A stretch of 5,037 nt of DNA from Halovenus sp. (GTDB taxonomy: Archaea; Halobacteriota; Halobacteria; Halobacteriales; Haloarculaceae). The position numbers were made by a program, and so were the translations under genes. The notes below the pieces were generated by a model. It searched no databases. It was given only the letters and a program-made list of their open reading frames with translations, and was not told where the DNA came from. The DNA is taken from positions 1 to 5,037 of the forward strand of contig JAQCNR010000165.1 in assembly GCA_028274925.1 (NCBI GenBank). The letters run 5' to 3'. Positions 1 through 5,037 of this stretch are shown here, piece after piece (within the stretch, counting starts at the first letter, position 1; each line of letters opens with the position of its first letter).

Positions 1-61
1 GGGGGCCCGCTTTGCAGCAGCCCGCCCGGCCCGCCACCCCCGCCCCCCCCCCCCCCCCGCG
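1..61. other. Low-complexity C-rich left edge, probable assembly or sequencing artefact
   Basis: This stretch is almost only G and C, with an uninterrupted run of 16 C at 43-58. The kinase reading frame is open through it, but it reads as Ala/Arg/Pro low complexity (five Pro in a row) exactly where the family should have its nucleotide-binding P-loop, and no frame shows a GxxxxGK[ST] motif. The window probably starts at a contig end and the homopolymer is a read-end error, such as the poly-G seen with two-colour sequencing read in the other direction. A real GC-rich tract cannot be excluded. Confidence 0.6.
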
Positions 62-472
62 ACCCGTCTACGGACCGACGCCGTCCGCAAAGAGCTGTAC
101 GACGACCCGACCTACACCTCCGAGGAGTCGAAAATCGTCTACGAGACAGTATTTCGCCGAGCACGCGAACACCTCGCCGACGGGTCGGTCGTCGTCGACG
201 CCTCCTTCGCCGACCGGCGGCATCGGGCCCAGGCACAGCGCGTCGCCCGCGATGTTGGCGTGCCGTTCACACTGGTCAGAGTGCACTGCGAGCAGTCGGT
301 CGTAATCGGTCGTATTCAGGACCGAGAGGGAATCAGCGACGCCGATGTCGAAATCTATCACCATGTCAAAAGCTCCTTCGACCCACTCAGGGTCGAGCAC
401 ACAACTGTCGACAACTCCGGGGAGTGGGACCAGACTGTCGAGCAACTCCGAGCGCTCTCACTGGGAGAGTAG
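62..472 (+). CDS. Predicted P-loop kinase (COG0645/AAA_33-like), 5'-truncated
   Basis: Read in the frame starting at 62, this gives 136 residues ending in SLGE and a TAG stop. The fragment opens with TRLRTDAVRKELY, the segment that follows the P-loop in small predicted kinases of the COG0645/PF13671 type, where the Asp lies in the substrate site. Residues about 40-60 carry VVVDASFADRRHRAQAQ, matching the family's strand ending in Asp plus a following Arg-rich helix. GRIQDREG (about 83-90, R84 and R88) looks like the Arg-bearing lid. The expected Walker A is missing because the start lies in or beyond the odd C-rich edge, so the true start is unknown. In bacteria this domain occurs alone or fused behind an aminoglycoside-phosphotransferase-like domain, and that cannot be judged here. 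The substrate is unknown. The 3' end overlaps the convergent HD gene by 15 bases. Family assignment is fairly safe; function is not. Confidence 0.75.
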   Translation, partial: TRLRTDAVRKELYDDPTYTSEESKIVYETVFRRAREHLADGSVVVDASFADRRHRAQAQRVARDVGVPFTLVRVHCEQSVVIGRIQDREGISDADVEIYHHVKSSFDPLRVEHTTVDNSGEWDQTVEQLRALSLGE

Positions 473-1639
473 TTCTTCGCCGCGAATCCCGAGTACGTCA
501 CGGGCAGCGCTGCCGACCACATCGCGGTACTCCGGCGGACAGTAGACACCCAGTCGCCAGCGGGCGCGCTCGGTCGCGCGGAGGGAGCCAACGAGTTCGG
601 AGGCGTCTTCGAGGCGCTGGCTCGTGCCGTTGACGATGACCCGCGACTCCGATTCCTTGAGCGTCGGTCGGTCCGGAATATCGACGATGACCTGCTCGGA
701 GTCGAGGTTGACACAGTCGGCAATCTCGCTTTCGGCGGCGCGTTCGTCGTCGTAACTCGCGTCGACAGTGCCGGCCGGGACCGACCCACGGTCGGCCCAC
801 ACCGCCCGCTTGTAGAGGTCACGGTGCTCGATGCGGCGGCCGAGTTCGGGGACCGTCTCACAGAGACCGACGAGCAGGTCGTGGTCCGAGAGTCGGCGGA
901 ACCCCTCGATATCGGTCTCGGTGCGGTCGAGATACTGCTCGCAGGCGCGTTCGAGCATCGCGCCTGCGACCCGGGGAACGTGGTGGCGGTAGACGATGGC
1001 GTTCATCAGCGACCGAGCCAGCAGCAGTGACTCTGCGGTAGCGACGTTGCCAGCCGAGAGGACGGGTTCGTCGTCTTCCAGACGGAGTTCGCGGATCAGT
1101 CGGCCGTGGTCGATAGTGCCGTACGGGACGCCGGTGTGGTGGGCGTCACGGACCAGATAGTCCATCCGGTCGACATCGAGTTCGCCCGAGATGAGCGAGC
1201 CAAGTGGGCCCTGCCCGTCGATGAGTGCAGCGACCCGTTCGGGGTCGAGGTCGTGGCGTTCGAGTACCTGACAGACTGGCCGCTCGGGGTCAGTCAACAG
1301 CCAGGCAATCTCGTCGTGGTCCTGGCCGGTCCGGCGGTGAATCAGTCGCTCAGTCTGGTGGCCGTAAGGCCCGTGACCCACGTCGTGTAGTAGTGCTGCC
1401 GCCCTGACGTGGGTGGCAGTGTCTGCGTCGATGTCGAGGTGGGCAACCAGTTCGCTGGCGAGGTGATAGACGCCGAGGCTGTGCTCGAAGCGGGTGTGAT
1501 TTGCCGCGGGAAAGACGAGTCGGACCGTCGACAACTGCTTGATATGGCGGAGTCGCTGGACGGTCGGCGTGTCCAGCAGGTCCGTCGCAACCGGGTCAAG
1601 CGTGATGTATTCGTGAACGCTGTCCCTGATTGGCTTCAC
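458..1639 (-). CDS. HD-domain phosphohydrolase, dNTPase/SAMHD1-like (COG1078)
   Basis: This is a complete soluble protein of 393 residues with a GTG start at 1639 and a TGA stop at 458-460. The HD metal centre is easily seen: R50-F-E-H53 in TRFEHSLGVYHL, H85-D86 in LLHDVGHGPYGH, and D157 in ELDVDRMDYLVRD followed by HHTG. These match SAMHD1 R164, H167, H206-D207 and D311. H108 in DHDEIAWLL lies where SAMHD1 has catalytic H233. Characterised relatives hydrolyse dNTPs to the deoxynucleoside and triphosphate, so a nucleotide-pool role is likely, though the exact substrate is inferred. After the HD core (about 45-220) comes a C-terminal region with VIVDIPDRPTLKESESRVIV, common in the COG1078 group. 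No in-frame ATG lies just upstream, so GTG is the best start. No convincing TATA element was found before it. It is transcribed divergently from the superoxide dismutase gene. Confidence 0.92.
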   Translation of the reverse strand: MKPIRDSVHEYITLDPVATDLLDTPTVQRLRHIKQLSTVRLVFPAANHTRFEHSLGVYHLASELVAHLDIDADTATHVRAAALLHDVGHGPYGHQTERLIHRRTGQDHDEIAWLLTDPERPVCQVLERHDLDPERVAALIDGQGPLGSLISGELDVDRMDYLVRDAHHTGVPYGTIDHGRLIRELRLEDDEPVLSAGNVATAESLLLARSLMNAIVYRHHVPRVAGAMLERACEQYLDRTETDIEGFRRLSDHDLLVGLCETVPELGRRIEHRDLYKRAVWADRGSVPAGTVDASYDDERAAESEIADCVNLDSEQVIVDIPDRPTLKESESRVIVNGTSQRLEDASELVGSLRATERARWRLGVYCPPEYRDVVGSAARDVLGIRGEELLSQ

Positions 1640-1712
1640 TACTTGCTGTAGCGATGGCGGGAAGTTGACGGTTTGGGTTCGCGGCGGCCCCCAAATGACC
1701 GCCTCGGGAAGC

Positions 1713-1720
1713 TTTTTTAC
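1713..1720 (+). promoter_or_regulatory. TATA-like promoter element of the superoxide dismutase gene
   Basis: The T-rich element TTTTTTAC lies 35-42 bases before the ATG at 1755, in otherwise GC-rich DNA. With the usual 25-27 base spacing, transcription would begin near 1742-1745. That leaves a leader of about ten bases containing GAGGGAT at 1744-1750, which could act as a weak Shine-Dalgarno. This differs from the leaderless layout suggested for other genes here. Confidence 0.5.
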
Positions 1721-1754
1721 ACTGCCAGCCGAGAGTAAGACTAGAGGGATTACA

Positions 1755-2366
1755 ATGCCAGAACACTCAGACCCAGCACTGCCGGAACTGCCGTATGATT
1801 ACGACGCGCTCGAACCACATATCTCCGAACAGGTTGTGACGTGGCATCACGACACACACCATCAGGGATACGTCAACGGCCTCGCAAGCGCCGAAGAGAC
1901 ACTCGCTGAGAACCGCGAGAGCGGGGACTTTTCCTCGACGGCCGCTGCGCAGGGAGACGTTACTCACAACGGCTGTGGACATTATCTCCACACGCTGTTC
2001 TGGGAGAACATGCACCCAGACGGTGGCGGCGAACCCGAGGGTGACCTCGCCGACCGCATCGAGGAGGACTTTGGTTCCTACGAGGGCTGGAAGGGCGACT
2101 TCGAGGCTGCCGCATCCGCCGCAGGCGGGTGGGCGCTTCTGGTGTACGACCCGGTTGCCAAGCAACTGCGTAACGTCCCGGTCGACAAACACGACCAGGG
2201 CGCACTCTGGGGCGCACATCCGATTCTCGCCTGCGACGTGTGGGAGCACTCCTACTACTACGACTACGGTCCGGCCCGCGGCGAGTTCATCGACGGCTTC
2301 TTCGAGGTCGTCAACTGGGACAACGTTGCTGACGAGTACGCGACTGTCGTCGAACTGTTCGAGTAG
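1755..2366 (+). CDS. sod: Superoxide dismutase, Mn/Fe family (probably Mn)
   Basis: This is a complete cytoplasmic enzyme of 203 residues that converts superoxide to oxygen and hydrogen peroxide. All four metal ligands are seen: H31 in HHDTHHQGYV, H79 in GHYLHTLFW, and D161 and H165 in DVWEHSYYYDYG. They match E. coli MnSOD H26, H81, D167 and H171. The second-shell H35 and Y39 (E. coli H30 and Y34) are also kept. GGWALLVYD is the usual core strand. The frame is open upstream with ATGs at 1665 and 1695, but ATG 1755 gives the family's normal N-terminus (ELPYDYDALEPHIS) and sits properly behind the promoter. Known haloarchaeal enzymes use manganese, so Mn is favoured, but sequence alone does not prove the metal. 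One oddity is C160, directly before ligand D161, where the family usually has a hydrophobic residue. The gene appears monocistronic and is followed by a T-run at 2405. Confidence 0.97.
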   Translation: MPEHSDPALPELPYDYDALEPHISEQVVTWHHDTHHQGYVNGLASAEETLAENRESGDFSSTAAAQGDVTHNGCGHYLHTLFWENMHPDGGGEPEGDLADRIEEDFGSYEGWKGDFEAAASAAGGWALLVYDPVAKQLRNVPVDKHDQGALWGAHPILACDVWEHSYYYDYGPARGEFIDGFFEVVNWDNVADEYATVVELFE

Positions 2367-2404
2367 AGTTGTCGCTGCCGGAATCGAGCGCAACACCACC
2401 ACAA

Positions 2405-2409
2405 TTTTT
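2405..2409 (+). terminator. Possible T-tract terminator after superoxide dismutase
   Basis: Five T in a row lie 39 bases after the stop codon, in GC-rich DNA, with no clear hairpin before them. Archaeal RNA polymerase often terminates at T-rich tracts alone. The tract is short, so this is tentative. Confidence 0.35.
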
Positions 2410-2488
2410 CCGACGCTATCTCGGTAGCCCCGCTATCGAGACACAGCAAACGTTCGAGAATCGACCGCGGATACTGAGCTATCAACCG

Positions 2489-2492
2489 AAAA
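2489..2492 (-). terminator. Possible short T-tract terminator after the HalOD1 gene
   Basis: On the minus strand the TAA stop of the HalOD1 gene is followed directly by TTTT. A convergent gene lies ahead, so termination in this 126-base spacer is expected, but four T is weak evidence. Confidence 0.25.
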
Positions 2493-2729
2493 TTATGCCG
2501 AGAGTCGTCGGCTGGTCTCGTCTACTTGAACGACTCCGTCACTCGTCACAGTTACGTCGTGGTCGGGAAGCTCGAACGAGAGCGTCCACGAGGTGTTGTC
2601 GCGGTCAGCAAGCTGCCGAATTGCCCCAAAATCAATGTACTCGTACAGCGGACAATCGAGTTCCATAGGGTCTGTTCCTTTTGCGTCAGCAACTGCTTCA
2701 ACGATTTCAGTCTCGACATTACCTGTCAT
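2493..2729 (-). CDS. Small stand-alone HalOD1 (halobacterial output domain 1) protein
   Basis: This is an acidic protein of 78 residues that looks like a complete HalOD1 domain (PF18545) and nothing else. It has a helix EIVEAVADAKGTDPMEL (about 8-24), then the PLYEYIDFGAIRQL block (28-40), then a two-strand C-terminal part with WTLSFELPDHDVTVTSDGVV (48-67). HalOD1 is found almost only in haloarchaea, alone or at the C-terminus of receiver proteins, where it is thought to be a signalling output; its biochemical action is unknown. An upstream ATG at 2771 would add 14 mostly hydrophobic residues. ATG 2729 is preferred because the domain begins there and a TATA-like element lies 23-31 bases upstream, consistent with a leaderless mRNA. 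It lies 90 bases downstream of the VOC gene on the same strand. A link to the nearby histidine kinase is only an inference. Confidence 0.8.
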   Translation of the reverse strand: MTGNVETEIVEAVADAKGTDPMELDCPLYEYIDFGAIRQLADRDNTSWTLSFELPDHDVTVTSDGVVQVDETSRRLSA

Positions 2730-2751
2730 TAGATACACGTAGTACGCTCTC

Positions 2752-2760
2752 CAAATTAGT
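2752..2760 (-). promoter_or_regulatory. TATA-like promoter element of the HalOD1 gene
   Basis: On the minus strand this reads ACTAATTTG, centred about 27 bases before the ATG at 2729. This is the spacing for a haloarchaeal TATA box driving a leaderless transcript, and the surrounding spacer is clearly more AT-rich than the genes. It supports separate transcription of the HalOD1 gene. Confidence 0.5.
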
Positions 2761-2819
2761 AGGATACCCAACTAGTTACATTTCAACACACGTGGGCAAG
2801 AGACCGAGACGGTAAGTCC

Positions 2820-3191
2820 TTACTCCATCGGCTCGATCAGTTCGACGACGTGGCCGTCGGGGTCGTTGATGAACGCCGTCCGGGCACCAGCCGCGGGCTG
2901 GTCTGCAGGCTCTTTGACGACGCCGTGGTTGTCGATATCCTCGAAGGCGGCGTCGACATCTTGAACGTGGACTGCGAAGTGGTCCCACGCGGTGCCGTCC
3001 TCGAAGTCGTCCGCACCCTCGGTGCCCGACAGCTGCAGCTCGAAGCCGTTACCGTCGGCGACGTAGACGTTTCGTGTCTCGCTATCGTCGCTGGTGAACT
3101 CCCAGGAGTCCTCGAAGCCGAGGTTGTCTTTGTACCACTGTGCGAGTTCGTCAGCGTCCGAAACGTTCAGACAGACGTGGAGTGCGTCCAT
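2820..3191 (-). CDS. VOC-family (glyoxalase/dioxygenase fold) protein
   Basis: This is a complete protein of 123 residues built from two beta-alpha-beta-beta-beta modules (about 3-55 and 69-121). The four usual metal positions are present: H5 in LHVCLNVSD, E51 in GFELQL, H71 in WDHFAVHVQD and E117 in DPDGHVVELIEP. This two-His, two-Glu set is the pattern of glyoxalase I and related metalloenzymes, and the closing DPDG..VEL motif is the classic family end. An enzyme of the lactoylglutathione-lyase type is possible, but haloarchaea generally lack glutathione, so a different thiol or another VOC reaction must be considered; the substrate is unknown. It lies 41 bases after the histidine kinase stop on the same strand and has its own TATA-like element. 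Start ATG 3191 fits the fold, which begins at residue 3. Confidence 0.88.
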   Translation of the reverse strand: MDALHVCLNVSDADELAQWYKDNLGFEDSWEFTSDDSETRNVYVADGNGFELQLSGTEGADDFEDGTAWDHFAVHVQDVDAAFEDIDNHGVVKEPADQPAAGARTAFINDPDGHVVELIEPME

Positions 3192-3212
3192 GCTATCGGG
3201 TGGGTCGGCCCC

Positions 3213-3220
3213 AAAATAAA
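3213..3220 (-). promoter_or_regulatory. TATA-like promoter element of the VOC gene, also a possible kinase terminator
   Basis: On the minus strand this reads TTTATTTT, centred 25 bases before the ATG at 3191, the spacing of a leaderless promoter. It also starts 12 bases after the histidine kinase stop, so the T-rich tract could end transcription of the kinase as well. Confidence 0.6.
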
Positions 3221-3232
3221 CACGTCGAAGAA

Positions 3233-4381
3233 CTACTCGGCAGTCGTCGCAGTGCGGCCGTCCGGGGCAGTCTGGACGCCGGTGAACTCGAAGCGAGCGC
3301 CGCCGTCTGCAGAGTCGGTGACGGAGACGGTCCAGCCGTGGGCTTCTGCGATACCTGAGACGATTGCGAGTCCGAGTCCGGTTCCCTCGTCGTCGGCGGT
3401 ATAGCCAGCCTCGAAGATCGCGTCGCGGTCTGTCGGGTCGATTCCCGGGCCATCGTCAGCGACAAAAAAGCCCGCTTCCCCGTCGAGACTCCCGACGACG
3501 ATTGAGACGTCCTCAGGGCCGTGCTCGACGGCGTTACGAAAGAGATTCTCGAGCACTCTGACGAGGCGCTGTTCGTTCGCCTCGATGACGAGTTGTGTCT
3601 CAACTGAGACCGTTGCCCCGTTGGTGTCGACGTGTGACCACGCGTCCATCGCCGCTGTTTCCAGCGGGACAGCCTCCAGGTTGCCGACATCCTGGTCGCC
3701 CCGGGCCAGTGTGAGCACGTCGGTGATAATCTGTTGCATCCGTTTGTGGGCGTCCTGTGTGCGAGCGAGATGTGCGTCGAGGTCGGGGTCCTCGGCCATC
3801 TCTCTGATGGCGTTCGTCCGGCCAATTGCGACGTCGAGCGGATTCCGAAGGTCGTGAGAGATGAGACTCGCAAACTGTTCGAGTTGTTCGTTTTCGGCTT
3901 CGAGTTCGCGCTGGCGGGTCTCGTGTTCGGTCACGTCGTGCAGGACGACAACCCACTTGCGAGGTGGTCGTGGCTGGGCGCCCATAGGGTACAGACGGAA
4001 CTGGTAGGTCCGTGTGCCTCCCTCATTTTGAAGCTCAGTCGTGATTTCTTCTTTGTTGGCGACAGCCGTCGCGAGGTCCGGGTGGTCCTCGAAGACAGTC
4101 TCCGCGGCGTCACCCTCAATATCGCTGTCGAATATCGTTCGGAATGGCACGTTTGCCAGTAACACGTCGTCGCTGGGATCAAGGACAGCAACAGGTTCCT
4201 CGAAGGCGTTGAGCAACCGTTCGGAATCGACAGGCTGGTCGCCAGCGTCGGTCCGGACCCACCAGACACCGAGCCCTGCGCCGAGGACGAGTAAGGCGAG
4301 AATAAATGCAAACACGTAGTAGGTGAATGACAGCCCTCCAGCGGTAAGCGGCATCAAGAGAGGCTGACCCGACCAACTCAT
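3233..4381 (-). CDS. Membrane-anchored PAS-type sensor histidine kinase
   Basis: From ATG 4381 this is 382 residues. Near the N-terminus is one membrane segment, roughly residues 20-42 (YYVFAFILALLVLGAGLGVWW), with no extracellular domain of note. Next come a PAS-like sensor fold (about 50-155: LLNAFEEPVAVLDPSDDVLLAN through WVVVLHDVTEHE), a short coiled linker, and a HisKA helix with phospho-acceptor H176 in SLISHDLRNPLD. The HATPase_c domain has an N-box with N279 and N283 (ENLFRNAVEHG), a G1 box DDGPGID (309-315) and a G2 box GTGLGLAI (333-340). All catalytic motifs look intact. The protein should autophosphorylate on ATP and pass phosphate to a response regulator, but no receiver domain is encoded nearby. 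An in-frame ATG at 4408 would add nine residues; it is disfavoured because it falls inside the likely TATA box. The signal sensed is unknown. Confidence 0.93.
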   Translation of the reverse strand: MSWSGQPLLMPLTAGGLSFTYYVFAFILALLVLGAGLGVWWVRTDAGDQPVDSERLLNAFEEPVAVLDPSDDVLLANVPFRTIFDSDIEGDAAETVFEDHPDLATAVANKEEITTELQNEGGTRTYQFRLYPMGAQPRPPRKWVVVLHDVTEHETRQRELEAENEQLEQFASLISHDLRNPLDVAIGRTNAIREMAEDPDLDAHLARTQDAHKRMQQIITDVLTLARGDQDVGNLEAVPLETAAMDAWSHVDTNGATVSVETQLVIEANEQRLVRVLENLFRNAVEHGPEDVSIVVGSLDGEAGFFVADDGPGIDPTDRDAIFEAGYTADDEGTGLGLAIVSGIAEAHGWTVSVTDSADGGARFEFTGVQTAPDGRTATTAE

Positions 4382-4406
4382 TAGATGATGTTGGTGCCAG
4401 AGACTC

Positions 4407-4412
4407 ATATAT
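4407..4412 (-). promoter_or_regulatory. TATA box of the histidine kinase gene
   Basis: ATATAT lies 26-31 bases before the ATG at 4381, at leaderless spacing. It overlaps the alternative upstream ATG at 4408, which has no comparable element 25-30 bases ahead of it. This is the main reason for choosing 4381 as the kinase start. Confidence 0.6.
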
Positions 4413-4483
4413 GTTCAGCAACCGCTTCGAGGCGAAGGAACGAGCCACACACGACGGAATGAACACAGCGGTCGACCGGAGTG

Positions 4484-4488
4484 TTTAC
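4484..4488 (+). promoter_or_regulatory. TATA-like promoter element of the DUF5827-like/NTPase operon
   Basis: TTTAC lies 26-30 bases before the ATG at 4514, again at leaderless spacing. It shares a 132-base divergent region with the histidine kinase promoter. No Shine-Dalgarno-like sequence lies directly before the ATG. Confidence 0.5.
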
Positions 4489-4513
4489 CAGTTTCTTGCT
4501 ACTACGGGTCGGT

Positions 4514-4780
4514 ATGCCGATTGAACGAGCCGCTGCGGACGATTTGCGAGCGCTCGAGTTCCGAGACCCCGAGGAAGTGCTGGACCCGGAGAAGCTGTAC
4601 ACTGTCTACGAAATTGGCCGGCTGTTGCAGGGACTCGACCCGGAGGCGGAACTCGATATCGAGACGGAAAATGTCTTGCTCGACTGGGCAATTCCGTGGA
4701 TGATGAGCCACGCCGACGAGTTCGTCTTCGCGGAGCCAACTGACGAGACGGACCCGGGCTACTACGGACTGGCCCAATGA
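4514..4780 (+). CDS. Small acidic conserved haloarchaeal protein (DUF5827-like)
   Basis: This is a soluble protein of 88 residues, very acidic (23 Asp/Glu against 5 Lys/Arg), with no signal peptide or membrane segment. It resembles the haloarchaeal family DUF5827 as recalled; function is unknown. Visible parts are DPEEVLDPEKLYTVYEIGRLLQGLDPEAEL (about 18-47), which looks like a helical segment with the shape of a small helix-turn-helix or adaptor, then NVLLDWAIPWMMSHADEFVFAEP (about 53-75), and a PGYYGLAQ tail. An in-frame ATG at 4481 would add 11 residues but would lie upstream of the TATA-like element, so 4514 is preferred. The stop overlaps the next gene's start as ATGA, so the two are almost surely co-transcribed and translationally coupled, which suggests a functional pairing with that NTPase. 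Confidence 0.75.
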   Translation: MPIERAAADDLRALEFRDPEEVLDPEKLYTVYEIGRLLQGLDPEAELDIETENVLLDWAIPWMMSHADEFVFAEPTDETDPGYYGLAQ

Positions 4781-5037
4781 CGCTGCTTGTCGTCGGGTCC
4801 GAGCGCGTCGACGCCGGGAAGACAACGTTCTCGACTGGACTCGTCGCACAGACAGGCGCTGTCGGGTTCAAGCCGCGGGCTGGCAACGACCACTGGTATC
4901 ACCACGACGACTACCGCGGCGCAGTCGAAACCGGGAGTATCTACGGCAAGGACGCCCGCCGACTGGCAGCGGCGAGTCCGGGCGCGTTCGACCCGACCGA
5001 TATCAACCCTGTCCACCGCCTCTGGCAGCCAACCCCC
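4777..5037 (+). CDS. P-loop NTPase with a variant Walker A, 3'-truncated by the window
   Basis: The first 87 residues are present and the frame is still open at the right edge. The protein begins directly with a beta strand, TLLVVGSERVDAGKTTFSTGL, whose G7 and G14-K15-T16-T17 form a P-loop. The spacing from the first Gly to GK is six residues, longer than the canonical four, and there is no Gly at position 9. This recalls the loop of dethiobiotin synthetase-like and Clp1-like proteins (GTDTEVGKT in BioD). VGFKPRAGNDHWYHHDDY (about 29-46) sits where BioD-type proteins have their KP strand. The segment INPVHRLWQPTP closes the visible part. It is best called a haloarchaeal ATPase or GTPase of unknown substrate. 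The ATG overlaps the stop of the DUF5827-like gene, giving a coupled operon. Identity as a P-loop protein is fairly sure; subfamily is not. Confidence 0.78.
   Translation, partial: MTLLVVGSERVDAGKTTFSTGLVAQTGAVGFKPRAGNDHWYHHDDYRGAVETGSIYGKDARRLAAASPGAFDPTDINPVHRLWQPTP

Noticed and set aside
12..305. Plus-strand proline-rich open frame starting in the C-rich edge
   Set aside because: It begins in suspect sequence and is out of frame with the clear kinase reading; Pro/Ser/Thr/Arg richness is typical of a shifted frame.
358..861. Open frame of 167 codons on the minus strand overlapping the HD gene 3' end and the kinase fragment
   Set aside because: It is Ser/Arg/Thr-rich and basic, lies out of frame with the HD gene, and has no motif.
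1767..2402. Open frame of 211 codons on the minus strand across the superoxide dismutase gene
   Set aside because: It is the antisense shadow of a clearly real gene with all metal ligands; GC-rich third positions keep opposite frames open, and its translation shows no recognisable domain.
2367..2492. Convergent spacer searched for a tRNA or small RNA gene
   Set aside because: No cloverleaf pattern, conserved T-loop or clear promoter was seen; only a T5 and a T4 tract of possible terminator use.
2812..2823. Inverted repeat GTAAG-TC-CTTAC at the VOC stop codon
   Set aside because: Five-base arms and a two-base gap are too small to form a stable hairpin, no T-run follows, and such short repeats are expected by chance.
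2850..3404. Open frame of 184 codons on the plus strand across the VOC gene and the kinase 3' end
   Set aside because: It crosses two convincing minus-strand genes and their promoter, shows no known motif, and is explained by codon bias.
3193..3873. Open frame of 226 codons on the minus strand inside the histidine kinase
   Set aside because: Its translation is Ser/Thr/Arg-rich low complexity, unlike an acidic haloarchaeal protein; it is an out-of-frame reading of the kinase gene.

Overview
The window looks like chromosomal DNA from a halophilic archaeon of the class Halobacteria, possibly Haloarcula or a near relative (the genus is only a guess). It is GC-rich. The predicted proteins are rich in Asp and Glu and poor in Lys. 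Several genes have an AT-rich TATA-like element 25-30 bases before the start codon and almost no leader, as in haloarchaeal leaderless transcripts. A HalOD1 domain and a DUF5827-like protein, both essentially haloarchaeal, agree with this.

Layout. Bases 1-61 are low-complexity, with a 16-base C run, and do not encode the start that the first gene should have; they are probably a contig-edge artefact. Bases 62-472 (+) hold the 3' part of a P-loop kinase. It overlaps by 15 bases, tail to tail, an HD-domain phosphohydrolase of the dNTPase/SAMHD1-like group (458-1639, -). A 115-base divergent spacer leads to a complete Mn/Fe superoxide dismutase (1755-2366, +).

Three genes on the minus strand follow. 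In transcription order they are a single-membrane-segment histidine kinase (4381-3233), a small VOC/glyoxalase-fold protein (3191-2820) and a stand-alone HalOD1 protein (2729-2493). Each has its own TATA-like element, so they may be transcribed separately as well as by read-through. A 132-base divergent promoter region separates the kinase from a two-gene plus-strand operon: a small acidic DUF5827-like protein (4514-4780) and, overlapping it by ATGA, the 5' part of an unusual P-loop NTPase that runs off the right edge (4777-5037).

How the genes work together. Most are housekeeping or stress functions: nucleotide phosphohydrolase, superoxide detoxification, possibly aldehyde or small-molecule detoxification, and signalling. 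No tRNA, rRNA, CRISPR array, insertion sequence or defence island is visible, and no stretch over 300 bases lacks a gene. The least explained part is the DUF5827-like/P-loop NTPase pair. Next come the orphan histidine kinase and the nearby one-domain HalOD1 protein.
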